Of a stretch of 64,000 nucleotides of DNA, positions 51,155 to 61,315 are shown one piece after another. Position 1 is the stretch's first letter. Each line of letters opens with the position of its first letter. The DNA is from Paenibacillus sp. R14(2021). Lineage in GTDB: Bacteria; Bacillota; Bacilli; Paenibacillales; Paenibacillaceae. The position numbers were made by a program, and so were the translations under genes. Below the pieces are notes generated by a model, which was not told the origin of the DNA, searched no databases, and saw only the letters and a list, made by a program, of their open reading frames with translations. The stretch spans positions 3,428,501 through 3,492,500 of the forward strand of contig NZ_CP080269.1 of the NCBI RefSeq assembly GCF_019431355.1, read 5' to 3'.

Positions 51155-52501
51155 TTACTCAGCGCCGAGCTCTGCACGTACTGTAGTCACGATCCGCGCC
51201 ACGTACGCTTCAACTTGATCTTTCTCGGGACCTTCCGCCATTACGCGGATCAACGATTCCGTACCGGATGGACGCACCAGCACGCGCCCGTTATCGCCAA
51301 GCTCCTGCTCGACTTCCGCAATGACAGCCGCAATCGCCGGATTGCTCTTATAGGCGGTTTTGTCAGCAACGCGCACATTGATCAGCACCTGCGGATATTT
51401 GCGCATGAGCTTCTTCTGCTCGCTTAGCTTCTTGCCGGATGCAACAAGCGTATCCGTCAATTGCAGCGCCGTCAGAATACCGTCGCCCGTCGTGTTGTAA
51501 TCCAAGAATATCACATGCCCGGATTGCTCGCCGCCCAGGTTGAATCCGCCCCGGCGCATCTCTTCCATGACGTAACGATCGCCGACAGCCGTCTGTGCCG
51601 TTTTCAAGCCGATCTTCTCCGCGGCCTTGAAGAATCCGATATTGCTCATCACGGTCGTCACGACCGTATCGTTCTTCAGCTTGCCAGCACGCTTCATCGC
51701 GTCGCCGCAGATGCACAGAATAAAGTCGCCGTCGACCTCTTCGCCGTTCTCGTCAATCGCAATCAAACGGTCCGCATCGCCGTCGAAGGACAGACCCAGA
51801 TCCGCTCCGTGCTTCAGCACTTCCTCGCGCAGATGCTCGGGGTGCGTCGAGCCCACGCCATCGTTAATATTCAAGCCGTTCGGCTCGGAACCCACAGTAA
51901 TGATTTCCGCTCCAAGCTCGCGGAATACGGTAGGAGCAATGCTGTAAGCCGATCCGTTCGCACAGTCGAGCACGATCTTTAACCCTGCGAAAGACCCGGT
52001 AACCGTCGTCTTCAAGAAATCGATAAACATGCGCTTTGCCGATTCGTCGATTGTCACGCTGCCGATATCCCCGCCCTCCGGACGCGGAAGCTCATCGACT
52101 TCCGCATCCATCAGACGCTCGATTTCGTTCTCGGTCTCATCGGACAGCTTGAAGCCGTCACCGCCAAAAAATTTAATGCCATTATCTTCAACCGGATTAT
52201 GCGAAGCGGAGATCATAACGCCAGCATCCGCACCCAGCACACGTGTTAAGTAAGCTACAGCAGGCGTTGAGACCACACCGATTCGTACGACGCTTGCGCC
52301 GATCGACAGCAGTCCAGCAATGAGTGAAGCCTCAAGCATAGGACCGGATATCCGGGTATCAAGCCCGATGACAACCTTCGGCTTCTCGGCTTGACCGGCC
52401 AGCACATAACCGCCGCAGCGGCCGATTTTATAAGCAAGCTCCGGCGTTAGTTCACGATTAGCGACACCGCGGACGCCGTCTGTTCCAAAATATTTTCCCA
52501 T
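51155..52501 (-). CDS. glmM: Phosphoglucosamine mutase
   Basis: Start ATG 52501 ([12 protein letters not shown]) has AAGGGGA 9-10 nt upstream, giving 448 aa. The active-site phosphoserine is in [13 protein letters not shown], the metal site is SFDGDADR and the sugar-phosphate loop is [10 protein letters not shown]. It converts glucosamine-6-phosphate to glucosamine-1-phosphate. Its gene follows cdaA and cdaR, as in Bacillus, where GlmM also inhibits CdaA. Confidence 0.97.
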   Translation of the reverse strand: MGKYFGTDGVRGVANRELTPELAYKIGRCGGYVLAGQAEKPKVVIGLDTRISGPMLEASLIAGLLSIGASVVRIGVVSTPAVAYLTRVLGADAGVMISASHNPVEDNGIKFFGGDGFKLSDETENEIERLMDAEVDELPRPEGGDIGSVTIDESAKRMFIDFLKTTVTGSFAGLKIVLDCANGSAYSIAPTVFRELGAEIITVGSEPNGLNINDGVGSTHPEHLREEVLKHGADLGLSFDGDADRLIAIDENGEEVDGDFILCICGDAMKRAGKLKNDTVVTTVMSNIGFFKAAEKIGLKTAQTAVGDRYVMEEMRRGGFNLGGEQSGHVIFLDYNTTGDGILTALQLTDTLVASGKKLSEQKKLMRKYPQVLINVRVADKTAYKSNPAIAAVIAEVEQELGDNGRVLVRPSGTESLIRVMAEGPEKDQVEAYVARIVTTVRAELGAE

Positions 52502-52545
52502 TTTCGTAAGATCCCCTTTTGTTAAAATCAAGTTCCGTTTACTGG

Positions 52546-53970
52546 CTAGTCCTCCGGTGTGTCCGAACTCCCATTCGTTATCCCGTTACTGCTGTTCGCT
52601 TGCTGCCCGTCGTCCGATTCGGCAGGGTCGCTGGCGCCGTTGCTTGGCACGCCTGCATCCGTGTTTGTATCCGAATTCGGATCCGCAGCAGGCTGTCCTG
52701 TTGTCGGAGTACTGCCATCCGGATTGCTGGCTGATGTGCCGTCAGTAATCTCTACCGTAATGCTGAGCGGCGCGTTCGAGGCCGGAAACACAAAGCGCGG
52801 TAAATGTATCTCCAGCGGTATGACGTGACTGCCCGGTCCAAGCCCGCTCAAATCCGCTACCAGCTGCACGTCTTTCACATTGACATCGGCGAGCACATTG
52901 GTTGCCCCGCTGATGGTTGCATTGACCTGACCATCCTCGGGCAGCGTGATTTTTGCATGGAGACCTTCAGATAAGCCGATCAGCGTCACCGGGACCTTCG
53001 ACAGCTGCTTCGTGACCGCTGGCACAATCGTGTAATCAAATGACACCTTCTCGGGGTCTACGTTGGCAACCCCTTTTGGAAGTTTGACATCGAGCTCAAT
53101 CGTACCCGATTGTTTCAATTGCGACAAGTCGACGACCAATTCGTCATAGAAATCGATTTGATCCAATACGTCCTGCGGCCCATAAATTGTAATGCCGTCG
53201 ACGCTTTGCTTAAACTCGGATATGGCAAGTCCGTTCGGCAGCTTACCCGTAAATCCGATCTGCAGCGGAAGCTTCTTGAACGGCTTTGTAATCGGAATTT
53301 CTACCTCGACAACATTCGGACTAATGATCGCATCCGTCAGCTCATTACCGTCCTTGTCCAGCGCAACGAGCTTCAGCTTCTTGTCGGTCACAGTCTCTTC
53401 CTCACCGTCCACGGAGACCGTTCCGCCGATGAAGGCAACATCGCCCATTTCGTCTTCAGGAAGCGTGACATGTACGCGGCCATTCGGCTTCACGATTGGC
53501 TGGCCAACTTTGTAGCCTTTGCCCGGCGTGCCTTCAGTATTGATTTTAACCTCGTATTCTTTCGTTAACAGCCGCTCTAGGACAACCGTCACATTGCTCG
53601 GCCTCACTTCGATCAGCTCAAGTCCCCGGGGAAGGTTTACTTTAAGCGGCAACACCATCCGCCCTTCGCCCGCTTGGCTTAGATCAACCGTGACCTGATA
53701 ATCATTATTTCGCGATGCAATGAGAAAATCGGACCGTGACCCGCGGACGGTAAGATGCACCTCGCCGGGATCCAGCAGCCGCATCGCGTAATTCTTATCG
53801 TCCATGCCGATCGGCTTAACCTGCACCGCATCGATATCCTGCGTTTCCGTCAGCGTCGCGACAGTATTGGGCGATTTCTCCGAATCGAAATGAACGACCG
53901 CCCACATCAGAATTCCAATCAGCAGCGAGATGATTTTAATTGCCGTAGGGTGGCTTAGCCATTTATCCAT
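52546..53970 (-). CDS. cdaR: CdaA regulatory protein (YbbR-domain)
   Basis: Start ATG 53970 ([20 protein letters not shown]) follows GGGAG, giving 474 aa. One N-terminal membrane helix anchors a series of YbbR domains outside the cell, seen as repeated V-x-L-x-V-P-L...LPxG patterns. The C-terminus from about residue 420 is a low-complexity Ser/Asp/Pro/Asn tail. The start overlaps the end of cdaA by 8 bp, so they are coupled. CdaR modulates c-di-AMP synthesis by CdaA. Confidence 0.93.
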   Translation of the reverse strand: MDKWLSHPTAIKIISLLIGILMWAVVHFDSEKSPNTVATLTETQDIDAVQVKPIGMDDKNYAMRLLDPGEVHLTVRGSRSDFLIASRNNDYQVTVDLSQAGEGRMVLPLKVNLPRGLELIEVRPSNVTVVLERLLTKEYEVKINTEGTPGKGYKVGQPIVKPNGRVHVTLPEDEMGDVAFIGGTVSVDGEEETVTDKKLKLVALDKDGNELTDAIISPNVVEVEIPITKPFKKLPLQIGFTGKLPNGLAISEFKQSVDGITIYGPQDVLDQIDFYDELVVDLSQLKQSGTIELDVKLPKGVANVDPEKVSFDYTIVPAVTKQLSKVPVTLIGLSEGLHAKITLPEDGQVNATISGATNVLADVNVKDVQLVADLSGLGPGSHVIPLEIHLPRFVFPASNAPLSITVEITDGTSASNPDGSTPTTGQPAADPNSDTNTDAGVPSNGASDPAESDDGQQANSSNGITNGSSDTPED

Positions 53971-54802
53971 GCTGTCTGTCTCCCTTCCGCTTCCAGAAAG
54001 GGGTCTTAGCACCTTGGCGCTCGCGCACTTTGGAGTTCGAATTTAACTCCTCGAATAGCTTCGAGATAAGCGATTCTTCTTTAATGTCGCGAACGATCAT
54101 CCCGCCCACCGCAAGCGAAATCTGGCCCGTCTCCTCGGAGACGATAACCGATACGGCATCGCACACTTCCGTAATTCCGATTGCAGCGCGGTGGCGCGTG
54201 CCCAGTTCTTTACTGATGAACGGGTTTTCGGATAGGGGCAGATAACAGCCTGCCGCCATAATCTGGTTATTTCGTACGATAACAGCGCCGTCATGAAGCG
54301 GCGTATTAGGGATGAAAATATTAATTAGCAGCTCCGAGCTGATAATGGACTCCATTTGAATGCCGGATTCAATATAATCTGAAAGTCCCGTGCTCCGTTC
54401 AAAAACGATCAGCGCACCGATTTTTCGTTTGGACATGTAATTAAGCGACTTAATGATTTCACTGATCCGATCGCTGATATCCCGCTCCACGACAGAGGAC
54501 CTAGTGAACAATTTCCCTCGGCCCAGCTGCTCCAGCGCCCGTCTGAGCTCCGGCTGGAAAATAATCAGAATCGTAACGACGCCGAACGTAAACATTTGGT
54601 TCATAAGCCATTTGAGCGTATACAAATTAAACCAGGTGCTGAGCGCCCAAGTTGCGACCAGGACAATGATTCCTTTGAGCAGCTGCACCGCTCGCGTTCC
54701 GCGGACGAGCAGGATCAATTTATAAATAATATAGCTAACGATGGAAATGTCGATGATATCCTTAATCCATTCTTTCCAGGTCATATCTGCAAAATAGTTC
54801 AT
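53963..54802 (-). CDS. cdaA: Diadenylate cyclase CdaA
   Basis: The 279-aa protein has three N-terminal membrane helices (residues 12-85) followed by the DAC domain. The catalytic motifs are PLHDGAVIVRNNQI and GTRHRAAIGITE. It makes cyclic di-AMP from ATP. GGGGG lies 7 nt before the ATG. The order cdaA-cdaR-glmM is the standard Bacillales operon. Confidence 0.97.
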   Translation of the reverse strand: MNYFADMTWKEWIKDIIDISIVSYIIYKLILLVRGTRAVQLLKGIIVLVATWALSTWFNLYTLKWLMNQMFTFGVVTILIIFQPELRRALEQLGRGKLFTRSSVVERDISDRISEIIKSLNYMSKRKIGALIVFERSTGLSDYIESGIQMESIISSELLINIFIPNTPLHDGAVIVRNNQIMAAGCYLPLSENPFISKELGTRHRAAIGITEVCDAVSVIVSEETGQISLAVGGMIVRDIKEESLISKLFEELNSNSKVRERQGAKTPFWKRKGDRQHG

Positions 54803-54862
54803 TCGTCAACCCCCAGAGACCTATCGCGTGAGGTACCTTAACCTATTATCGGAGTTCTAACC

Positions 54863-54890
54863 TTATTATTTTCTAGAAACGGGGTTGCAA
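54863..54890 (-). promoter_or_regulatory. Candidate promoter of the cdaA operon
   Basis: TTGCAA (54890-54885) and TAATAA (54868-54863) with a 16-bp spacer lie between the rsiW terminator and cdaA. Confidence 0.5.
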
Positions 54891-54905
54891 ATCCTCTTTT
54901 CTTCA

Positions 54906-54931
54906 CAAAAAAACCTCCCCTGGAGGGAGGC
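54906..54931 (-). terminator. Terminator after rsiW
   Basis: CCTCCCTCCAGGGGAGG followed by seven T on the minus strand. It separates sigW-rsiW from the cdaA operon. Confidence 0.88.
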
Positions 54932-54938
54932 AGTGCAA

Positions 54939-55562
54939 TCAATAGGCCAAACTGCTGATGGAATGTGTAACTTTGTACCAAAACCAGTCCAGCGCCTGGT
55001 CAATCTGCTTCACTTCTCCGGATACATGCGCAGTGGAAGCTTCATACAGTGATCCCGAAATCACGGTTACATCGCCGTCCACATCCCCAAGTACGTTCGC
55101 CTTTCCGTTCTCGATCGTTAGATCGCCCTTCACGTGAGCGCCGGGCGGCACGGTGACGGTATCTCCTTCAATGACGACCTCTGCCAAATCAGCACCGCGA
55201 ACCGTCAAATCGTTATCCTGCTGCCACATGGCGAGAAAACTCGAGAACATGACAAGAACGAATACGGCGGCGACCGAAACTGCAGGATGATTCCGAACCC
55301 ATCTTGCAAAGCCCGCTCTGCGCCGTTTAACCGGCAGGGCCCGCATGATACGGTCTGTTAACTGTGAGGATTGATCGGCTGTGATGACGATGCGCGAGTC
55401 CATCATCTTGTGCGTGAGCGCTTCCGTCCGTTCCAGCTGTTCCAATCGGGAGCGGCATGACGGGCAAATTTCCAGATGTGTCTTTAGCTCTGAGAGATCG
55501 CCCGGGGGCAGCTCATCGTCTAAGTAATCATGCATCAGCATGATGGCGACGTTGCAATTCAT
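54939..55562 (-). CDS. rsiW: Anti-sigma-W factor
   Basis: Start ATG 55562 has GAAAGGA 9 nt upstream, giving 207 aa. The zinc anti-sigma domain is MLMHDYLDDELPPGDLSELK followed by HLEICPSC (H-x3-C-x2-C). A membrane helix (AVSVAAVFVLVMFSSFLAMW) follows. The outer part has VPPGAHVKGDLTIENG repeats of bactofilin-like pattern, unlike Bacillus RsiW. It lies directly after sigW and would hold SigW until regulated proteolysis. Confidence 0.92.
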   Translation of the reverse strand: MNCNVAIMLMHDYLDDELPPGDLSELKTHLEICPSCRSRLEQLERTEALTHKMMDSRIVITADQSSQLTDRIMRALPVKRRRAGFARWVRNHPAVSVAAVFVLVMFSSFLAMWQQDNDLTVRGADLAEVVIEGDTVTVPPGAHVKGDLTIENGKANVLGDVDGDVTVISGSLYEASTAHVSGEVKQIDQALDWFWYKVTHSISSLAY

Positions 55563-55690
55563 AGCAGCCAGTCCTTTCTTCGTTGTGTTTTCACAGTAGT
55601 ATTCGATACGTATTAGCAGCGCAAATGTTTCACTTTTTTTATAAATCCGCTTTAGACTTCCCATCAATATCATTCGGGGTATTAAGGTAA

Positions 55691-56257
55691 TTACAGCTTA
55701 TGCTCGAGCTTCTTGCGAAGAAACTCTCGGCCTCTATGCACGCGCGTTTTGACTGTCGTTACAGGCATGTCGAGCACGTCTCCAATTTCTTGCAGCGAGA
55801 GCTCCTCCAAGTAACGCAGTACCATAACCGATTTATACTTGGCCGGCAGCGTTTCAATGGCTTGGTGGATAATGCGCTGCGTATCCGACAACAGCAGCTC
55901 GCTCTCTGGCGTCCGGTCGTCGCTCGGAATCATGGCATATCCGTCCAAACCTTCGTGATCCGATGACTCCGCGTCCAGGGAATAGACCGGCTTCCGCTTG
56001 CGCAGCCGATCGATACACAAGTTCGTAGCAATCCGATAAATCCAAGTTGAAAATTTCATTGTCGCGTCGTAACGCTCCAAATTTTTATATACGCGCAGAA
56101 AGACCTCTTGCACAACGTCCTCCGCTTCCTGACGATTGTACAGCATGCGGTAAGTCATATGATAAAGCTTGTCCTGATATAGCTCTACGAGCTCGGCAAA
56201 AGCCCGCTGATCGCCTTTCAGAGCCAATCTTGCCAACTTCGCCTCGACTGATAACAA
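55691..56257 (-). CDS. sigW: ECF RNA polymerase sigma factor SigW
   Basis: I use TTG 56257 with GGAGG 8 nt upstream. A TTG eight codons earlier gives 196 aa and cannot be excluded. Region 2 is RMLYNRQEAEDVVQEVFLRV plus KFSTWIYRIATNLCIDRLRK. Region 4 is LPAKYKSVMVLRYLEELSLQ and TTVKTRVHRGREFLRKKL. It is very similar to Bacillus SigW and is followed by its anti-sigma gene. It controls the response to envelope stress. Confidence 0.95.
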   Translation of the reverse strand: MLSVEAKLARLALKGDQRAFAELVELYQDKLYHMTYRMLYNRQEAEDVVQEVFLRVYKNLERYDATMKFSTWIYRIATNLCIDRLRKRKPVYSLDAESSDHEGLDGYAMIPSDDRTPESELLLSDTQRIIHQAIETLPAKYKSVMVLRYLEELSLQEIGDVLDMPVTTVKTRVHRGREFLRKKLEHKL

Positions 56258-56306
56258 TTGCAATTCCTCCAAACCCGCCAAGTTCCCTTTCGTGACTTAA
56301 TGTTGA

Positions 56307-56336
56307 TTATACCGTTAAAGCGCATACCGAGGCAAT
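56307..56336 (-). promoter_or_regulatory. Candidate sigma-A promoter of sigW
   Basis: TTGCCT (56336-56331) and TATAAT (56312-56307) with an 18-bp spacer lie upstream of sigW. I did not see the TGAAAC/CGTA pair of a SigW autoregulatory promoter. Confidence 0.55.
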
Positions 56337-56487
56337 GAATAACAGGAAGAATATGGATTCAAACTCATAATTCACGGGTCATGATTAATTGCTCTAAAAT
56401 AGTTCGATTCCATTATCATCTTGTAGTACCTTCATTGATGGTCATTCATTATGAATATTGCGATCTGCTCCTGTTCATTCCTACCAA

Positions 56488-56531
56488 AGGCCGGGTGCCC
56501 GCATGGTACTTGCCCATACGGGCACCCGGCC
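56488..56531 (-). terminator. Strong hairpin, terminator after ppc
   Basis: GCCGGGTGCCCG pairs with CGGGCACCCGGC around a loop of about 18 nt with further pairing. It lies downstream of ppc on the minus strand. The T-tail is short (TTTGG). Confidence 0.6.
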
Positions 56532-56567
56532 CTTGAATTCATCTTTATTTTGACGAAAGAATAGCTT

Positions 56568-56723
56568 GCTGCATTCCCTTCTCGCGAAGCAATAGATGAA
56601 TGCTGCATTCCCTTCTCCCGATGCAATAGATGAATGCTGCATTCCCTTCTCGCGATGCAATAGATGAATGCTGCATTCCCTTCTCGCGATGCAATAGATG
56701 AATGCTGCATTCCCTTCTCGCGA
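56568..56723. repeat. 34-bp tandem repeat, four copies plus a partial
   Basis: Copies start at 56568, 56602, 56636, 56670 and 56704 (partial), each beginning GCTGCATTCCCTTCTCGCGA. They differ by one or two bases. A doublet of ACGCAAACCAATCATCTT follows at 56728-56764. The array lies in the 3' region of the ppc transcript and encodes no credible protein. Confidence 0.9.
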
Positions 56724-56766
56724 AGGGAACGCAAACCAATCATCTTACGCAAACCAATCATCTTTA

Positions 56767-59577
56767 TCAACCTGTGTTTCTCAGCCCCGCTGCAATGCCG
56801 TTGATGGTGAGCAGCACTTCGCGCAGGAGCTGCAGGTCGTCTTCTTCGCCTTTGGCGCGGCTGTCGCGGAGTTCGATCAACAGCTGCACTTGCATGTAGC
56901 TGAGCGGATCGACGTACGGGTTACGAAGGCGTATCGATTCCTGAATAACCGGAACGTTATCCAAAATCTCCGCTTGGCCCGTAATCTGCAAGATGAATGC
57001 GGATGTCCGCTCGTATTCTTCTTGAATTTGCGTGAAGATCCGGTCACGGATCGTTCCATCCGCAATCATGCCGGCATATTCCTTCGCGATTTGAAGATCC
57101 GCTTTGGCAAGCGCCATCTGCAAATTATCGATTAACGACGTGAAGAACGGGAATTTCTCGTACATGACGCGCAGCGTTTCCATCCGGTCACTGTCATCTT
57201 GAACATAACCTTGCAGCGCCGTTCCAGCGGCATACCAAGCCGGCAGCAAGTAGCGGCTTTGCGTCCATGCAAACACCCATGGAATCGCGCGCAGGTCTTC
57301 AAAACGATCGCTGCCTTTACGCTTCGCAGGGCGGGAACCGATATTCAACTCGCCAACCTCAGGCAGCGGCGTTGATTCCTTGAAGAAGGTCATGAAGTCC
57401 GGATCACGGAAGATCAGATCCTGATACTTCTGCAGCGCCGTCTCCGAGATACCGCGAGCAATTTCTTCCCAGCCAGCCAAATCGTCGACTTCCTGCTCCG
57501 GGTATTTTGCCAAACGAGCCGCCGTCACAAGCGCCCAAGTCGCTTGTTCCAAGCTGCGATAGGCAATTCCCTTCATGGAGTAACGGGAAGACAACACTTC
57601 GCCTTGTTCCGTAATTTTAATGCCGCCGCCTACCGTATGCGGAGGCTGCGCCAGAATACTGCGGTTCAGCGGCATGCCGCCGCGACCAAGTGCGCCGCCG
57701 CGTCCATGGAAGAATTTCAGCTTTACGTCAAACTTCTTCGCTGCGCTCGTAATCGAGTTGAGCGCAACGCGCAGCTCCCAGTTCGCCGTAACCACGCCGC
57801 CGTCCTTATTGGAGTCGGAGTAGCCAAGCATGATTTCATGCAAGTTACCGCGCGCTTCTACAGCTTTCCGGTACACGGGAAGAGCAAAGAGCTGTTCCAT
57901 AATGCCAGGCGCAGCATGCAAATCGTCAATGGTTTCAAACAACGGCACCGCCTGCAGTGTACAGCGCACCTCGCCGTTCGCTTCTTTGCGGAACATGCCG
58001 ACTTCTTTGGCGAACACCATGACTTCCAGCATATCGCTTGCACCCTGCGTCATACTGATCAGGTAGCTGGAAATACAGTTAGCACCGAACTCCGCTTGCG
58101 CACGGTAAATCGTGTGGTACACATCCAAGCATTCGCGCGTTCCCTCGGAATAAGCAAAATGCGGCGAAGTAAGCGGACGCGGATCATTCAGCAGATCATG
58201 CAGCAGTTCGATTTTCTCATCCTCAGAAAGGGCTGCATAGTCGGCTACAATGTTCATGTTCGCCAGTACTTCCGTCATCGCACTCTCGTGCTCCTTGCTG
58301 TGCTGACGTACGTCAAGTGCAGCCAGATGGAAGCCGAACAGTTCCACTTGACGGATAAGCTTACGAATATGCGTATCTGCCACGTAATCCGCAAAGTGAT
58401 GACGCAGGCTGCGATCAATAACGAGTAAATCTGCTTTGAGCTCATCCGCGCTGTTATACCGCTTAGACGAACCCTTCAGCGATTCGTCGAGTGCGTTAGC
58501 CAGCTTCTCGAGCATATAGCCAAGCTTAATGCGATAAGGCTCCTTCTCGTTGCGCCACAGTTCCACGCAACGAGTCTCAACGACCTGCTCGCGGTCTTTC
58601 TTAATAGACTCGATCAGTTCATCGGAAACTTCAACGATATTCGTGCTGAAGCTCAACTGGCCCATGACTTCTGTCAGCAGCTCTTCGTATTTTTCCAGCG
58701 CAAGTCCGCGTTGAAGCTTCAAGGTTTCCCATGTTACACGGGCGGTAACCGAAGGATTGCCGTCACGGTCTCCCCCGATCCACGAGCCAAAACGGAGGTA
58801 GGTCGGAACATGCCAGCGTTCAGTTGGATAGTATTTGTCCAAGCAGCGTTCAAGTTCCTCATATACGCTTGGAAGAACTTCAAACAGAGTCTCGTCGAAA
58901 TAGTACATGCCGTTACGCACTTCATCAATAACCGTCGGTTTACGGTCGCGAAGCTCGTCCGTTTGCCACAAGGTAAGCACTTCGTTCAGCAGCTTCTCAC
59001 GCAATTTCTCCCGTTCGCGGTATGTAAGCGTCGGGTTGTCCAGCTCCATCATTTCAGAAGCAATGCGCTGATGAATATCCAGTACGGCGCGTCTCGTAGC
59101 TTCTGTCGGATGAGCAGTCATAACAAGCTCTAGGGAAATATCCGCAATGATTTCTTTGACGTTATCCACGTCGATTCCGCGATCCTTCAATGTCTGAATG
59201 GCGCTTTCAATGGAACCCGGCTGCACCTTCTCACCGGATGAACGCTCATAATCGCGTTTACGGCGAATTCGATGATTCTGCTCGGCAATGTTCACCAGCT
59301 GAAAATAAATCGCAAATGCACGAATAACCTGATGGCGGGTTACGGGATTCAGCGTATCAATAACCTGCTTGAATTCCTCGTAAAGCTCAGGTAAAAATTC
59401 CGCGCGCAGCGTCTTGCTCATCTCGCGAATTTTCTCGACATTCTCCAGCAGCTCATGACCGCCTTGATGAACGAGTACATCCCCCAAAATGTTACCCAGG
59501 AAACGCACATCTCGGCGCAGCAAGTTATTCGCTTGCGGTCGGCTTGTAGTCATTGTTGTTCCAGCATGTTCCGACAT
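56767..59577 (-). CDS. ppc: Phosphoenolpyruvate carboxylase
   Basis: The 936-aa enzyme converts phosphoenolpyruvate and bicarbonate to oxaloacetate. The catalytic His lies in LELVMTAHPTEATRR. The Lys region is MLGYSDSNKDGGVV. The glycine loop is FHGRGGALGRGGMPLNR and the C-terminus is GIAAGLRNTG. AAGGAGG precedes the ATG. Length is normal for bacterial enzymes. It is a single-gene unit. Confidence 0.98.
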   Translation of the reverse strand: MSEHAGTTMTTSRPQANNLLRRDVRFLGNILGDVLVHQGGHELLENVEKIREMSKTLRAEFLPELYEEFKQVIDTLNPVTRHQVIRAFAIYFQLVNIAEQNHRIRRKRDYERSSGEKVQPGSIESAIQTLKDRGIDVDNVKEIIADISLELVMTAHPTEATRRAVLDIHQRIASEMMELDNPTLTYREREKLREKLLNEVLTLWQTDELRDRKPTVIDEVRNGMYYFDETLFEVLPSVYEELERCLDKYYPTERWHVPTYLRFGSWIGGDRDGNPSVTARVTWETLKLQRGLALEKYEELLTEVMGQLSFSTNIVEVSDELIESIKKDREQVVETRCVELWRNEKEPYRIKLGYMLEKLANALDESLKGSSKRYNSADELKADLLVIDRSLRHHFADYVADTHIRKLIRQVELFGFHLAALDVRQHSKEHESAMTEVLANMNIVADYAALSEDEKIELLHDLLNDPRPLTSPHFAYSEGTRECLDVYHTIYRAQAEFGANCISSYLISMTQGASDMLEVMVFAKEVGMFRKEANGEVRCTLQAVPLFETIDDLHAAPGIMEQLFALPVYRKAVEARGNLHEIMLGYSDSNKDGGVVTANWELRVALNSITSAAKKFDVKLKFFHGRGGALGRGGMPLNRSILAQPPHTVGGGIKITEQGEVLSSRYSMKGIAYRSLEQATWALVTAARLAKYPEQEVDDLAGWEEIARGISETALQKYQDLIFRDPDFMTFFKESTPLPEVGELNIGSRPAKRKGSDRFEDLRAIPWVFAWTQSRYLLPAWYAAGTALQGYVQDDSDRMETLRVMYEKFPFFTSLIDNLQMALAKADLQIAKEYAGMIADGTIRDRIFTQIQEEYERTSAFILQITGQAEILDNVPVIQESIRLRNPYVDPLSYMQVQLLIELRDSRAKGEEDDLQLLREVLLTINGIAAGLRNTG

Positions 59578-59873
59578 TCCAAATCCTCCTTAAGGTTTAC
59601 AATGCAAAACCGCATTTCAAGCATCGTCGTTGGCTTGCACAGCATAACCGCATAACCAATGCTAAACATAATCTTCGGTTTTTAAAGCAGTACGCAGACC
59701 AAAATGTGTATTTACTCAGCCTATTTATAGGTTTTGCCCGCAGCAAACCTCTACATAAGCTAATTTAACCAGAAGTGACGGTTTTTTAACTCTAACCATC
59801 ATACTACAAATCAAGTACCGGTTGAAGCTTTTTCACATGAGGAATGAAAGCAAATGATAAACATATAAAACAA

Positions 59874-59896
59874 AAAGCCTTGGAGTCCAAGGCTTT
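59874..59896 (-). terminator. Terminator after the tRNA gene cluster
   Basis: AAAGCCTTGGA pairs perfectly with TCCAAGGCTTT around one base, followed by TTGTTTTAT on the minus strand. Between ppc and this site (59578-59873) I see no gene. Confidence 0.85.
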
Positions 59897-59910
59897 GATT
59901 CTAAATATAA

Positions 59911-59984
59911 TGGAGCGGGTGATGGGAATCGAACCCACGCTATTAGCTTGGAAGGCTAAAGTTCTACCATTGAACTACACCCGC
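59911..59984 (-). tRNA. tRNA-Gly (anticodon TCC)
   Basis: The gene begins GCGGGTGTAG and the anticodon loop is CTTCCAA. The acceptor ends CTCCA with CCA encoded. GGTTCGATTCC forms the T loop. Confidence 0.95.
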
Positions 59985-59993
59985 AGATAAATA

Positions 59994-60070
59994 TGGTCGG
60001 GACGACACGATTTGAACATGCGACCCCCTGGTCCCAAACCAGGTGCTCTACCAAGCTGAGCTACGTCCCG
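59994..60070 (-). tRNA. tRNA-Pro (anticodon TGG)
   Basis: It begins CGGGACGTAGCTCAG, with anticodon loop TTTGGGA between CCTGG and CCAGG stems. CCA is encoded. Confidence 0.95.
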
Positions 60071-60098
60071 ATATATGTATAATCTACTTTAAAAAAAA

Positions 60099-60175
60099 TG
60101 GCGCGCCCTGAGAGATTCGAACTCCCGGCCTTTTGATTCGTAGTCAAACGCTCTATCCAGCTGAGCTAAGGGCGC
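60099..60175 (-). tRNA. tRNA-Arg (anticodon ACG)
   Basis: It begins GCGCCCTTAGCTCAG, with the anticodon loop CTACGAA and the T loop GTTCGAATC. CCA is encoded. Confidence 0.95.
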
Positions 60176-60181
60176 AAAATA

Positions 60182-60256
60182 TGGAGCGGAAGACGGGAAT
60201 CGAACCCGCGACCCTCGCCTTGGCAAGGCGATGCTCTACCGCTGAGCCACTTCCGC
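60182..60256 (-). tRNA. tRNA-Gly (anticodon GCC)
   Basis: It begins GCGGAAGTGGCTCAG, with anticodon loop TTGCCAA between CGCC... stems. It ends CTCCA. It is a second glycine tRNA with a different anticodon. Confidence 0.95.
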
Positions 60257-60403
60257 ATTTCAGTGTCAGTCGCTTTTTCTTAAGCGCGACAAGTAATAAT
60301 ATATCATGGCCCTAAACAGAATGCAACCCTTTTTGAAGAAAAAAATTAAAAAATTATTGTTCGGGCTGCATCCTGCTTTTTTATCGTGAACTTCGCCAAA
60401 TTC

Positions 60404-61237
60404 TCAGCTAACCATTACCGGCTCCAGCCCGATTACTTCCGGTTCCTCTTGGCTTCCTGCCAGCGCGTAAGGAAAGCATAACGGAACGCCGGTACGCGGA
60501 TCCGGAATAATATCCGTCTCAATGCCGAATACCTCACGCAGTACATCTTTCGTCATAACAGCCTCTGGTGACCCTACGCTTATGACTTTGCCTTTCTTAA
60601 TGCCTACCATGTGCTGCGCGTATCGTGAAGCATGATTCAAATCATGAACAACCATAACGATCGTTCTGCCCGCAGTCGCATTCAATTGCTGTAGCAGCTC
60701 CAACACCTCGAGTTGATGGGCCATATCCAAATATGTTGTAGGCTCATCTAAGAAGAGAAGGTCTGTTTGCTGTGCAAGGGCCATTGCAATCCATGCATGC
60801 TGCCTCTGGCCGCCTGAAAGTCGATCGATAGGTCGATCCTTAAACTCCAACAAGCCCGTACGCTCAACAGCCCACTGAATGATTGCACGATCCTCCTTGT
60901 TCAAGGACCCAAAACCTTTCTGATAAGGGAAACGGCCGTAAGAAACGAGCTCAGATACCGTCAGCCCGTCAGGCGCCGTTGGATTCTGCGGCAGAATGGC
61001 AAGCTGCCTTGCCACTTCCTTGGTAGACTGTTTATGTATTGATTTGCCATCCAATAATACGCTGCCGCTTGAAGGCGACATCAGCCGTGCCATCGTTTTT
61101 AAAATCGTGGATTTCCCTGATCCATTAGCACCGACTAAGGCTGTTATTTTCCCTTTGGGGATCGTTATATTCAAGTTCTCGACAATCAGTCGTTCTTCAT
61201 AGCCAATGTTAAGGTTGGCAGTGTTCATTACGTTCAT
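60404..61237 (-). CDS. Iron-siderophore-type ABC transporter ATPase
   Basis: Start ATG 61237 follows AAGGAG, giving 277 aa. Walker A is LVGANGSGKST, signature RLSGGQRQHAWIAMALAQ, Walker B LLFLDEPTTYLDMAHQ and H-loop VVHDLNHA. The spacing and YGRFPYQ motif are typical of FecE/FhuC-type ATPases. No permease gene is adjacent, so it may serve several uptake systems. Two Fur-like boxes precede it. Confidence 0.93.
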   Translation of the reverse strand: MNVMNTANLNIGYEERLIVENLNITIPKGKITALVGANGSGKSTILKTMARLMSPSSGSVLLDGKSIHKQSTKEVARQLAILPQNPTAPDGLTVSELVSYGRFPYQKGFGSLNKEDRAIIQWAVERTGLLEFKDRPIDRLSGGQRQHAWIAMALAQQTDLLFLDEPTTYLDMAHQLEVLELLQQLNATAGRTIVMVVHDLNHASRYAQHMVGIKKGKVISVGSPEAVMTKDVLREVFGIETDIIPDPRTGVPLCFPYALAGSQEEPEVIGLEPVMVS

Positions 61238-61268
61238 ACCATGTCCACTCCTTGCAGCTCCCATAAAG

Positions 61269-61315
61269 TGATAATCGTTCTCACAATAAGATACATTCAA
61301 TGATAACCATTCTCA
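61269..61315 (-). promoter_or_regulatory. Two Fur-like boxes
   Basis: TGAGAACGATTATCA (61283-61269) and TGAGAATGGTTATCA (61315-61301) each match the 7-1-7 Fur consensus TGATAATNATTATCA at 12 or 13 of 15 positions. They lie 30-80 bp upstream of the ATPase start. Iron repression is expected. Confidence 0.75.

Noticed and set aside
56432..56770. Repetitive protein ORFs over the 34-bp tandem repeats
   Set aside because: Open frames arise because 34 bp repeats shift frame regularly. There is no start signal or family support.
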